Assembly (NCBI GenBank): GCA_015064695.1 | Contig: SVRS01000001.1 | Coordinates: forward strand, 155,473-219,472 | Reading direction: 5' to 3' | DNA: 64,000 nt | Origin: Oscillospiraceae bacterium | Lineage (GTDB): Bacteria; Bacillota; Clostridia; Oscillospirales; CAG-272 | Shown: piece by piece, positions 52,991 to 60,341 of the stretch | Layout: every line of letters begins with the position of its first letter | Position numbering within the stretch: position 1 is the stretch's first letter | Position numbers and translations under genes: made by a program | Notes under the pieces: model-generated | What the model was told of the DNA's origin: nothing | The model's database searches: none | What the model saw: only the letters and a program-made list of their open reading frames with translations

Positions 52991-53044
52991 GTCAAGGGCT
53001 CTGCCCTTGACCCGCTTGAACCCTTTTTGAGAAAAGGGTTCAAG
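52991..53044. repeat. double-hairpin intergenic repeat after rubrerythrin
   Basis: Two perfect hairpins, GTCAAGGG/CCCTTGAC (52991-53011) and CTTGAACCC/GGGTTCAAG (53015-53044). Same family as the repeats at 61158 and 63157-63480. It may also end the rubrerythrin transcript. Confidence 0.65.
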
Positions 53045-53219
53045 ACTCCCAAAATCTTTCAATACATTCGTAGGGCGGCGGGTGCAAATCCCTGCCCTGC
53101 GAACGGAGGAGCCAAGCGGCTACGGTGTGGTGCGATTCCACCCTTCTCCACAAAACAAGAAATAAAAACGCCGAAACCCGGCAATACTGAATTTTACAAA
53201 CACGAAAGGAATCAACATT

Positions 53220-53375
53220 ATGAAATACGTTTGTCCCTGCGGCTATGAGTACGACCCCGCCCTCGGTGATCCCGACAACGGCATCGAGCCCGGCACTGCC
53301 TGGGAGGACCTGCCCGAGGATTTCGTCTGCCCCGTTTGCGGGTTGGACAAGGATGCTTTTGAGAAGGAAGAGTAA
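53220..53375 (+). CDS. rubredoxin with a C-X-C first knuckle
   Basis: A 51-residue electron-transfer protein. [20 protein letters not shown] and the second iron knuckle CPVCG (C37, C40) are typical. The first knuckle reads [12 protein letters not shown]5 and C7 are separated by one residue, where rubredoxins normally have C-x2-C. The frame is clear, with AAAGGAA eight bases before the ATG and a terminator after the stop. It likely supplies electrons to the rubrerythrin encoded upstream. The shortened knuckle would change iron geometry or redox potential if real. Confidence 0.92.
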   Translation: MKYVCPCGYEYDPALGDPDNGIEPGTAWEDLPEDFVCPVCGLDKDAFEKEE

Positions 53376-53407
53376 TTTTCTCGGAGCGGAAATTGAATAA
53401 AAAATGA

Positions 53408-53436
53408 GGGAGCCCTTTTGAGAAGGGCTCCCTTTG
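53408..53436 (+). terminator. terminator of rubredoxin
   Basis: GGGAGCCCTT with AAGGGCTCCC and a T-rich tail, 33 bases after the stop. Confidence 0.75.
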
Positions 53437-53531
53437 TCGGTGGTTAGAATTGGAACGGGTAGATCGGAGAAGGGGGAGATGGCCGGCACACACATGGGCG
53501 TGCCCCTGCCAATTCAGTTAAACGTAAACGG

Positions 53532-53771
53532 TTATCGCAGAACCTTTTTCTTTTTCTTGGCGTCGGCGATGGCCCAAGGGTCGTCATATATGTATGCGGG
53601 GCAAGCCCGGTGGGGGGAGAAGCATACGGGACGGTCGGGGGTATCTTCTCCCGGACAGCAGTAGTCCACACAGGTGTGACAGCGGGACATGGGCTCGTAT
53701 CCGCAGTGAACGCAGAAACGGGCTTGGGTGGAAACGACTTTTCCACATTCGGTACATCTTTTTAGAGCCAT
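53532..53771 (-). CDS. small zinc-ribbon protein
   Basis: A 79-residue Cys-rich protein. C-x2-C pairs at CTECGK and CVHCGYEP form a zinc ribbon (about 6-24). A second Cys-rich part follows (RCHTCVDYCCPGEDTPDRPVCF, shortened, and ACPAY), then a basic tail (KKKKKV). Function unknown. GAGGT lies before the ATG; a TTGAAA-17-TATAAT promoter lies at 53820-53848. Divergent from a small XRE regulator with shared repeat boxes between. Confidence 0.75.
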   Translation of the reverse strand: MALKRCTECGKVVSTQARFCVHCGYEPMSRCHTCVDYCCPGEDTPDRPVCFSPHRACPAYIYDDPWAIADAKKKKKVLR

Positions 53772-53803
53772 GATTTAATACCTCGTTTTTTTATATTAAC
53801 TGA

Positions 53804-53909
53804 AAAGAGTTATAATATAATTATAACACAAACGAATCGGGCTTTCAACTCATTTGAATTAACTCTTTGAGAACGTTCTGTGTACAATAGAGTTAACTTT
53901 AAAGAGTTA
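53804..53909. promoter_or_regulatory. divergent promoter region with three copies of an AAAGAGTTA box
   Basis: Boxes at 53804-53812 and 53901-53909 (direct) and TTAACTCTTT at 53859-53868 (inverted), plus the palindrome AGTTAACT at 53891-53898. They flank the minus-strand promoter (TTGAAA 53843-53848, TATAAT 53820-53825) and the plus-strand one (TTAACT 53859-53864, TACAAT 53883-53888). Likely binding sites of the XRE regulator at 53920. Confidence 0.5.
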
Positions 53910-53919
53910 GGGGATTGAC

Positions 53920-54162
53920 ATGAGAATTGGTGAAGCCGTTCGCTTGCGCATACTTGAATTGTGCAGAGAAAAATTAATTACCGTAAACGGCTTGTCCTAC
54001 ATTTGCGGTATCACGCAATCTACCTTGAGCAACATCATGACAGGTCGTAATCAAAGCACCACCATTTCCACCATCAAAAAAATCTGCGACGGTCTGGAGA
54101 TCACCATTCAGGATTTTTTCAATTCTCCTATTTTTGATGACCTGGAGCAAGAAATCAAATAA
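53920..54162 (+). CDS. small XRE-family regulator
   Basis: An 80-residue helix-turn-helix protein: EAVRLRILELCREKLITVNGLSYICGITQSTLSNIMTGRN (shortened; about 5-45) then STIKKICDGLEITIQDFF. The coding sequence is more A/T-rich than its surroundings. No partner gene follows. It is divergent from a zinc-ribbon gene, and repeat boxes in the shared promoter region suggest it controls both itself and that gene. Confidence 0.88.
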   Translation: MRIGEAVRLRILELCREKLITVNGLSYICGITQSTLSNIMTGRNQSTTISTIKKICDGLEITIQDFFNSPIFDDLEQEIK

Positions 54163-54187
54163 TTTCCCCAAAGGTTTTTGGGGGATT

Positions 54188-54247
54188 CCAAAGGGGGCTC
54201 TCCGAGTATGCGCTTGGGTTCAAAAAGCCCCCTTTGGCGTTTTTTAT
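54188..54247 (+). terminator. terminator of the XRE gene
   Basis: A 12-base stem CCAAAGGGGGCT/AGCCCCCTTTGG with a 26-base loop, followed by CGTTTTTTA. Confidence 0.75.
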
Positions 54248-54264
54248 TCCTCCTCTCTCCCGCT

Positions 54265-54738
54265 CTACATCTCCTCCAAAAGGGCCTCCAGCTGTCGATA
54301 ATGCCCCTGCTCCTCGGAAATTATGGCCCGTAGCTCAGAGAGAATGGCGGCGTCGCTTGCGGCGGCGGCTAAGGATTCCAGCTCAGTGATGGCGGCGGCC
54401 TCGGATTGCAGATCTGCGCGGAGCATCCGTCGCACCACGGGCAGGGCGCGGCAGGAGGCGTCCCCCGACAGATCTACCCGGGGGGTACGGAGGCGGACGG
54501 CAACTCCCGGGTCACCCCCAAGGGCGCGGATGAGGCGGCCCAGGGTGTGGAAATGGGCCATATCCTCCTGCGCAAGGCTTGAGAACAGCTCGGAGGCTTC
54601 ACTGTCCAGCCCCTCGGTGAGCAGATGCTGATAGGTGTACGTAACCACCTGGTTGATCTCGTCATTGTAGGCGCGCATCATGCGGGCGGCCAGACGGGGA
54701 TCGGGACGGATCATGGGGGTGGGGAAGGTTTGGTTCAT
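54265..54738 (-). CDS. ferritin-like (rubrerythrin-type) protein
   Basis: A 157-residue four-helix protein. Carboxylate and ExxH sites typical of diiron or dimanganese proteins occur in order: AYNDEINQVVTYTYQ (about 24-38), SLAQEDMAHFHTLG (about 54-67; ExxxH), ADLQSEAAAITELE (about 108-121) and ISEEQGHYRQLE (about 141-152; ExxH). No Cys iron site. Such proteins in clostridia act in peroxide or metal handling or as spore Mn-catalase-like proteins; which one applies is open. AGGTTACCC-type ribosome site upstream of the ATG. Confidence 0.78.
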   Translation of the reverse strand: MNQTFPTPMIRPDPRLAARMMRAYNDEINQVVTYTYQHLLTEGLDSEASELFSSLAQEDMAHFHTLGRLIRALGGDPGVAVRLRTPRVDLSGDASCRALPVVRRMLRADLQSEAAAITELESLAAAASDAAILSELRAIISEEQGHYRQLEALLEEM

Positions 54739-54839
54739 GCAGGGTAACCTCCTATATATGGACTACCACCAGTATATGTGCCGTTGCTTCGCGTGTTGAG
54801 GAATTTTGACGGAATTTTGGAATTTTTATGATGGATGTC

Positions 54840-54868
54840 TTGACATTTCGCCGATTTTCGGGTAAAAT
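54840..54868 (+). promoter_or_regulatory. sigma-A promoter of the URO-D-like gene
   Basis: TTGACA (54840-54845), 17-base spacer, TAAAAT (54863-54868). It lies inside the upstream extension of the open frame, which supports the start at 54933. Confidence 0.8.
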
Positions 54869-54932
54869 AAAAGTGTTTATTCCGGTATGCGAATTCAACC
54901 GCCTGTATTCCATCGCAAAAGGAGATGTTTCT

Positions 54933-55898
54933 ATGTCTGATCTGCTTCAAGCGACTCGTATGGAGTCCCCGGAGACTATTCCCGTCAGTATCAGCTTCCT
55001 CCCCTCTGCCTGGCTTAAATACGGCAAGGAGCTTCAACGCCTCATCGATCAGTACCCTCAGTTTTTCGGCGGCCGTCAGGTCGATCTGGAGCATGTCAAG
55101 GACAATATGGTGTCCACGTACCATAAGGGTACCCATATCGACGAGTGGGGCTGTGTGTGGGAAAACGAGATCGACGGCGCCGAGGCCATCGTCAAGGGGC
55201 ATCCTCTCAGGACCGAGGAGGACGTGTTTGACCTGAAGATCCCCGACTGTCGGAGCGGCCGGTTGCCCCACGGCTTTATGTATCTCCGTCTGCTGGATCT
55301 GTGTGGCTTTGAGAATGCCATGATCTACTTTGCCGAGGAGGGCGAGGTCATCCGGACTCTGATCGACAAGGTGCTGGAGTACAATCTGTACCAGATCGCC
55401 GCTGTCCTGCCCCGTATGGGGGAGATGATCTTCTTCGGGGACGACCTGGGTATGCAGAAGGGGCTGGCCATCGGCGCCGAGCGATGGAGAAAGTACCTCG
55501 CCCCTTGCTACCGTAAGATGTACGGTCTCATCAAGGCCTACCGTCCGAGTCAACTCATCTACATGCACACCGACGGCTGTATCCATGAGATTATGCCCGA
55601 TCTGGTGGCCTGCGGTGTGGACATGATCAATCCGCAGTTCCGTGCCAACGGCCTTGACAACCTGGTGCGGGTCTGCCGCCGTGAGCAGATCATCCCCATT
55701 AACCTGGATCTGGACCGCCAGCTTTTCCCCTTCGCTACCCGCTCGGAGCTTTTCGACCATGTGGGTGAGTGCGTGGAGTCCCTGTACCTGCCCGAGGGCG
55801 GTCTGGGCCTGAACGTGGAGCTGGATCACGGCGTGCCGCTGGAGAATATGGCGGCGGTGTTGGATGCGGTGGAGCAGTATCGGCATTATAAAGGATGA
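54933..55898 (+). CDS. uroporphyrinogen decarboxylase-like (URO-D fold) protein
   Basis: A 321-residue TIM-barrel protein of the URO-D / corrinoid methyltransferase superfamily. GFMYLRLLDLCGFENAMIYF (about 100-120), GDDLGMQKGLAIGAERWRKYLAPCYRKMYGLIKAY (about 165-200, shortened), MHTDGCIHEIMPDLVACGVDMINPQ and LNVELDHGVPLENM fit. HemE-specific N-terminal arginines are not seen, so a methyltransferase-type or other role is more likely than haem synthesis. The start at 54933 has AAAGGAGAT upstream. Family sure, reaction open. Confidence 0.82.
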   Translation: MSDLLQATRMESPETIPVSISFLPSAWLKYGKELQRLIDQYPQFFGGRQVDLEHVKDNMVSTYHKGTHIDEWGCVWENEIDGAEAIVKGHPLRTEEDVFDLKIPDCRSGRLPHGFMYLRLLDLCGFENAMIYFAEEGEVIRTLIDKVLEYNLYQIAAVLPRMGEMIFFGDDLGMQKGLAIGAERWRKYLAPCYRKMYGLIKAYRPSQLIYMHTDGCIHEIMPDLVACGVDMINPQFRANGLDNLVRVCRREQIIPINLDLDRQLFPFATRSELFDHVGECVESLYLPEGGLGLNVELDHGVPLENMAAVLDAVEQYRHYKG

Positions 55899-56009
55899 TA
55901 TCTCGCTTGCGGTAGGGCGCATTTGGCTGAGTGCTACTCAGCGGTGTCTGCCCGCTAAACGAAAAAATGACCCCTATTATATGAGTCTTGAAAACAAAGG
56001 AGGCATACT

Positions 56010-57434
56010 ATGATCAAATTCGGTACAGGTGGATGGCGTGCCGTCATTGGTGCGGATTTTATTGAAAAGAATATCTGCCTGGTGGCAGAGGGCATCTGCG
56101 CTTTAATGAAGGAAGAGGGGAAGGCCGACAAGCCTCTCATTGTGGGCTACGATCATCGGTTTTTGTCGGATGTGGCCGCCAAATGGATGGCTGAGGTGTT
56201 CGCCGCCAACGGCGTGACGGTTTGGTTCATGAACCGCTCCGCCCCTACCCCCTTGGTCATGCACACCGTCAAGAGGCAGAACCTGTACTACGGCGTGGAG
56301 ATCACCGCCAGCCACAATCCCTCGGACTACAACGGTATCAAGCTTATCGTAGAGGAGGGGCGAGATGCTCCTCTGGAGATCACCGCCCGGCTGGAGGAAC
56401 TGATTGCTGAGATTGAGGCTCAGAATATCCCATCCCCCCGCGTCCCCTTCGCTGAGGCCTGCGAGCAGGGGCTGGTGATCTACCGCAAGAATCCCTTCAA
56501 CGATTTTATCGACGACATTCTGGACGTGCTGGACGTGCAGACCATCCGCGACCACGGCGCGCGGGTGCTATTCGATCCTATGTACGGATCGGGTACTTAC
56601 CCTCTCATGGTTATCCTTTGCACCGCGCGATGCACCGTGGATATGATCCACAACACCCGTGACGCTCACTTTGGCGGCCACCATCCCGCCCCTTCTGTGG
56701 CCGGCCTGGAGGAGCTGCGCACCCGTGTGGTGGCAGGGAAGTATGAGCTGGGCATCGCATTCGACGGCGACGGCGATCGCCTGGGTATCATCGATGGCAA
56801 CGGCCGCTACCTGTCTGCCAACGAGATTTTGGTCATGCTCTACTGGTATCTCCACGAGATCAAGGGCTGGAAGGGACCCGTGGTCCGCAACCTGGCCACC
56901 ACCCATATGCTGGACGTCATGGCTGCCGATTTCGGCGAGGTTTGCTACGAGGTTCCCGTGGGATTCAAGTACATATCCTCCAAGATCGACGAGGTGGATG
57001 CCGTTCTGGGCGGCGAGTCCTCGGGCGGTCTGACGGTGCGCGGTCACATCCACGGCAAGGATTCCATATACGCCGCCTCCCTGTTCGTGGAGATGATCTC
57101 GGCTGTGGGTAAATCCCCCTCGGTTATCATGGACGAGCTGGAGTGTAAGTATGGTCACTTCGAGTTGGTGGAGGATAACATCACCTTTACCTTGGAGCAG
57201 AAGGAGATCGTCAACCGTATTATTTTTGAAGAAATGAAGCTGCCCTTCTTCGGCAAGCCTATTGATCTGGTGAGCTATGAGGACGGCTGTAAGGTTTACT
57301 TTGCCGATAACAGCTACGTCATCTGTCGTTTCTCGGGCACCGAGCCTCTGCTCCGTATTTTTGCCGAGGCGGGGGATGCGGCTACGGCCAAGGGGTATAT
57401 TCAGGCGTTCCGGGATCTTCTGGCACTGGCGTAA
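56010..57434 (+). CDS. phosphohexomutase (phosphoglucomutase/phosphomannomutase family)
   Basis: A 474-residue alpha-D-phosphohexomutase converting sugar-1-P and sugar-6-P. The N-terminal KFGTGGWRAVIG, the phosphoserine loop ITASHNPSDYNG (S101), the magnesium loop FDGDGDRLGI (about 252-261), the sugar loop GGESSGGL (about 334-341) and the phosphate loop RFSGTEPLLRIF (about 437-448) are all intact. Glucose, mannose and glucosamine specificity cannot be separated by eye. AAAGGAGG upstream. It precedes fucO by 63 bases. Confidence 0.93.
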   Translation: MIKFGTGGWRAVIGADFIEKNICLVAEGICALMKEEGKADKPLIVGYDHRFLSDVAAKWMAEVFAANGVTVWFMNRSAPTPLVMHTVKRQNLYYGVEITASHNPSDYNGIKLIVEEGRDAPLEITARLEELIAEIEAQNIPSPRVPFAEACEQGLVIYRKNPFNDFIDDILDVLDVQTIRDHGARVLFDPMYGSGTYPLMVILCTARCTVDMIHNTRDAHFGGHHPAPSVAGLEELRTRVVAGKYELGIAFDGDGDRLGIIDGNGRYLSANEILVMLYWYLHEIKGWKGPVVRNLATTHMLDVMAADFGEVCYEVPVGFKYISSKIDEVDAVLGGESSGGLTVRGHIHGKDSIYAASLFVEMISAVGKSPSVIMDELECKYGHFELVEDNITFTLEQKEIVNRIIFEEMKLPFFGKPIDLVSYEDGCKVYFADNSYVICRFSGTEPLLRIFAEAGDAATAKGYIQAFRDLLALA

Positions 57435-57497
57435 GCCACAGGATGTTTGTGCCAATTTCGTGTGTTAAAAAATGAAATACAGAAAGGAATCATCACT

Positions 57498-58643
57498 ATG
57501 AACAAGTTCATGCTTAACGAGACCTCCTACCACGGTGCAGGTGCCATCGCCGCCATCACTGACGAGATCAAGGCAAGAGGCTTCAAGAAGGCCTTCGTCG
57601 CCACCGACCCCGATCTCATCAAGTTCGGCGTGGCCGCCAAGGTCACCGACCTGCTGGACGCCGCCGCCATCCCCTACGAGATTTTCTCGGACATCAAGCC
57701 CAATCCCACCATTGAGAACGTCCAGAACGGCGTGAAGGCCTTTAAGGCCGCCGAGGCGGATTGTATCGTAGCCATCGGCGGTGGTTCCTCTATGGATACC
57801 GCCAAGGCCATCGGCATCATCATCACCAACCCCGAGTTCGCTGACGTTCGTTCTCTGGAGGGTGTTGCCCCTACCAAGAATCCCTGCGTGCCCATCATCG
57901 CCGTTCCTACCACCGCCGGTACTGCCGCTGAGGTCACCATCAACTACGTCATCACCGACGTGGAGAAGAAGCGGAAGTTCGTCTGCGTGGATGCCCACGA
58001 CATTCCCGTGGTGGCCGTGGTAGATCCCGATATGATGGCCACCATGCCCGCAGGCCTGACCGCTGCCACGGGTATGGATGCCCTGACCCACGCCATTGAG
58101 GGCTACATCACCAAGGGCGCCTGGGCGCTGTCGGATATGTTCCACATTGAGGCCATCCGCATCATCGCCGCCTCCCTGCGGGGCGCGGTGAACAACACCG
58201 CCGAGGGCCGTGAGGGCATGGCTCTGGGCCAGTACGTGGCCGGTATGGGCTTCTCCAACGTGGGCCTTGGCGTGGATCACTCCATGGCACACACCCTGTC
58301 CGCTTACTACGATATGCCCCACGGTAAGGCCTGTGCTACCCTGCTCCCCGCCGTCATGGCTTACAACGCCGAGGCTACGGGTGAGAAGTACCGCGAGATC
58401 GCCCGCGCCATGGGTGTCAAGGGCGTGGACGACATGACCCAGGAGGAGTACCGCGCCGCCGCCGTGGAGGCGGTCCGTCAGCTGGCCGAGGACGTGGGCA
58501 TCGTCACCTCCCTCAAGGGCGTGGCCCGCGAGGAGGACATCCATCAGATGTCTGTGGACGCCTACAACGACGCTTGCCGTCCCGGTAATCCCCGCGAGAC
58601 CTCGGTGGAGGACATTGAGGCCATCTATCGGAGCCTGATGTAA
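57498..58643 (+). CDS. fucO: lactaldehyde reductase / 1,2-propanediol oxidoreductase, FucO type
   Basis: A 381-residue group III (iron-containing) alcohol dehydrogenase that closely follows E. coli FucO. Shared segments include GGGSSMDTAKAIGI (NAD site), NPEFADVRSLEGVAPT, VPTTAGTAAEVTINYVITD, RKFVCVDAHDIPVVA, DALTHAIEGYITKGAWALSD (metal Asp and His), ALGQYVAGMGFSNVGLG then DHSMAH and MPHGKA (metal His pair). FucO reduces L-lactaldehyde from fucose or rhamnose to 1,2-propanediol. ATG at 57498, AAAGGAA upstream. It stands beside a glycyl-radical microcompartment locus that may use the product. Other short-chain aldehydes are possible substrates. Confidence 0.88.
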   Translation: MNKFMLNETSYHGAGAIAAITDEIKARGFKKAFVATDPDLIKFGVAAKVTDLLDAAAIPYEIFSDIKPNPTIENVQNGVKAFKAAEADCIVAIGGGSSMDTAKAIGIIITNPEFADVRSLEGVAPTKNPCVPIIAVPTTAGTAAEVTINYVITDVEKKRKFVCVDAHDIPVVAVVDPDMMATMPAGLTAATGMDALTHAIEGYITKGAWALSDMFHIEAIRIIAASLRGAVNNTAEGREGMALGQYVAGMGFSNVGLGVDHSMAHTLSAYYDMPHGKACATLLPAVMAYNAEATGEKYREIARAMGVKGVDDMTQEEYRAAAVEAVRQLAEDVGIVTSLKGVAREEDIHQMSVDAYNDACRPGNPRETSVEDIEAIYRSLM

Positions 58644-58680
58644 TGGGGCGCTGACAGCCACAACTTCATAATGTGAAAAG

Positions 58681-58712
58681 CCGCCCAACGGATCTTGGTC
58701 CGTTGGGCGGTA
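58681..58712 (+). terminator. terminator of fucO
   Basis: A 12-base perfect stem CCGCCCAACGGA/TCCGTTGGGCGG, 6-base loop. Confidence 0.75.
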
Positions 58713-58787
58713 TATACTTTCAAGCAAGTTCCTGCCTAATCTTGACCTGCTCAACCAACGGTTGCATCTCTCTCGAAAAACAAGAGA

Positions 58788-58816
58788 TTGACTTTTTGAA
58801 TATAATCTGCTATAGT
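58788..58816 (+). promoter_or_regulatory. sigma-A promoter of the XRE-TPR gene
   Basis: TTGACT (58788-58793), 17-base spacer, TATAGT (58811-58816). Confidence 0.75.
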
Positions 58817-58857
58817 ATTAGCAGAACCGGTTCACAAAAAATTTCGGAGGTACATTT

Positions 58858-59931
58858 ATGACCATTGGTGAAAGAATCAAAGAATTGCGCAAGAAAAAGG
58901 ATCTGACCCAGGAGAAGGTGGCGGATTTCCTTTGCGTGTCTTACCAGGCGGTTTCCAAGTGGGAGTGTGGCCTGTCCAGTCCGGATCTTGCCCTCATCAT
59001 TCCCCTGGCCAGACTACTGGGCGTGACCACCGACGAGCTGTTGGGGGCGACTCCCGTTGAGTCCGACACACAGCGGGAAGCCTTGGAGGCGGCGTACAAA
59101 AAGACCTTTGAAACAGGGGATATCTACGACCGGATTCGCGTTTCCGAGGAGGCCGTCCGCGCCCTGCCGGGTGACATGCGGTGGCTGAACCGCTTTGCTT
59201 GGGACGTGTGGAGCAATGCCATTGATACCGAAATCAACTATCCCGAAGCCTTTGAGATCGAGCGGGAGAAGGCGATCAAACTCTTTGATACCGTCATTCA
59301 AAATACCGATGAAGACGGGGAAAAGGCACACGCCGTCACGGGTATTGTCCAATGCCTGTGCGGGAAGGGGCAGAAGGATGAAGCCCGCAAGTACGTTGAG
59401 CTCTATCCGGAGACCAAGGTGGATCCCTTTCAAAAGAAGCACCTGCTGTCCATGTGTATGTCGGGAGACGAGCAGCTTCGCTTCGTTCAACGGTGTTTGC
59501 ACGACAAGCTGTATGATCTGATAGAAGCTCTTGTGTGGGACGGGCTGTGGGACAGAGCTACTGCCTGTGCGGCGGCAGAGGGCGTGCTCAAAGCTATGAT
59601 CCCCGACGAAAATTACCTGGATCATCATTACGCTATGAGCCACGTGCAGTTCCGCAAAGCCGAGTTGGCGGCGGGCGCAGGGCGGACCGACGAGGCGCTG
59701 GAGCTGTTGAAGGACGCCATGTACCATGCGGAGGAGTACGACCGTATCGACACGGGACACCCCGGCGTCTACACCTATACGGCCCCCCTGTTCAAAGGCC
59801 TGACCCTTGATTCTCGTCAATGGTGCCACACGGGGACGGGCACGCTGGCGGATGATCTGGCATTCATGAGTCGTAGAGAGGTCTTTGACGGTCTGCGGGA
59901 GCATCCTGCCTTTTTGGAGATCTTCGGATAA
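58858..59931 (+). CDS. XRE regulator with TPR-like helical C-terminal domain
   Basis: A 357-residue protein. The N-terminal HTH (IGERIKELRKKKDLTQEKVADFLCVSYQAVSKWECG shortened; 3-60) with TDELLGA is typical of XRE. Residues about 75-350 are helical repeats (AFEIEREKAIKLFDTVIQ, KAHAVTGIVQCLCGKGQKDEARKYVELYP, RKAELAAGAGRTDEALELLKDAMYHAEEY, shortened) like TPR sensor domains of peptide- or stress-responsive regulators. Target unknown; it faces the BMC locus across a shared terminator. GGAGG before the ATG. Confidence 0.87.
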   Translation: MTIGERIKELRKKKDLTQEKVADFLCVSYQAVSKWECGLSSPDLALIIPLARLLGVTTDELLGATPVESDTQREALEAAYKKTFETGDIYDRIRVSEEAVRALPGDMRWLNRFAWDVWSNAIDTEINYPEAFEIEREKAIKLFDTVIQNTDEDGEKAHAVTGIVQCLCGKGQKDEARKYVELYPETKVDPFQKKHLLSMCMSGDEQLRFVQRCLHDKLYDLIEALVWDGLWDRATACAAAEGVLKAMIPDENYLDHHYAMSHVQFRKAELAAGAGRTDEALELLKDAMYHAEEYDRIDTGHPGVYTYTAPLFKGLTLDSRQWCHTGTGTLADDLAFMSRREVFDGLREHPAFLEIFG

Positions 59932-59982
59932 CTGAGAAAAGCATCGCAGAAATCAACCTCTGCGATGCTTTTCTCAGTTATA
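59932..59982. terminator. bidirectional terminator between the XRE-TPR gene and the BMC locus
   Basis: A perfect stem of about 21 bases (AACTGAGAAAAGCATCGCAG and on, with its complement) around an 8-base loop, in the gap of two convergent transcripts. Confidence 0.85.
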
Positions 59983-59993
59983 CAATGGCGGCA

Positions 59994-60341
59994 TTACAAC
60001 AAATAATGCGGCATCTTCTGCCCCACCTGTACGTGCTCCACCTTGGCGTTTTCCTTGTGGCCCACGACGGCCTCTACCGTCTCGGGGGCTACGTTGGCAA
60101 GCACCGCGGCAGTGGGCTCGGCCACTACTTCGGCGGGCTTTTCAGTAGCCGCTTCGGCTGCTGCCTCGACAGGTGCCTCAGCCTTGGGAGCGGCGGGCTT
60201 CTTCTTGGCAGGCGCCCGTTTCTTGGGGGCGGGCTTGACCTCAGCGGGGGTATCGACCGAAGCCTCTGTCTTGGCCTCTGCGGCTTCGGGAGCAGTGGCC
60301 TTGGCTACGCGATTCTGAATGCTGTCTTTACCGATGGGCAT
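59994..60341 (-). CDS. small Ala/Lys/Pro-rich disordered protein coupled to ParA (McdB-like candidate)
   Basis: A 115-residue low-complexity protein: a definite N-terminal motif MPIGKDSIQNRVAK (1-14), an Ala/Glu stretch, a strongly basic core PAPKKRAPAKKKPAAPK (37-53), an Ala/Glu/Val stretch (54-93) and a distinct C-terminus VGHKENAKVEHVQVGQKMPH (93-112). It contains no Cys or Trp and no recognisable fold. The start lies 14 bases inside the ParA gene, with AAGGAGG nine bases before the ATG, so the two are translationally linked. In carboxysome systems a ParA-type McdA is paired with a small, low-complexity McdB that links it to the compartment. A similar role here is inferred from position and composition only. 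Confidence 0.75.
   Translation of the reverse strand: MPIGKDSIQNRVAKATAPEAAEAKTEASVDTPAEVKPAPKKRAPAKKKPAAPKAEAPVEAAAEAATEKPAEVVAEPTAAVLANVAPETVEAVVGHKENAKVEHVQVGQKMPHYLL

Noticed and set aside
53871..53878. GAACGTTC palindrome as a LexA box
   Set aside because: The Gram-positive LexA box needs a 4-base spacer between GAAC and GTTC; here there is none, and the repeat boxes around it explain the region better.
54933..55898. URO-D-like gene as haem-pathway hemE
   Set aside because: No other tetrapyrrole gene is near and the N-terminal substrate arginine pattern of HemE is not seen.
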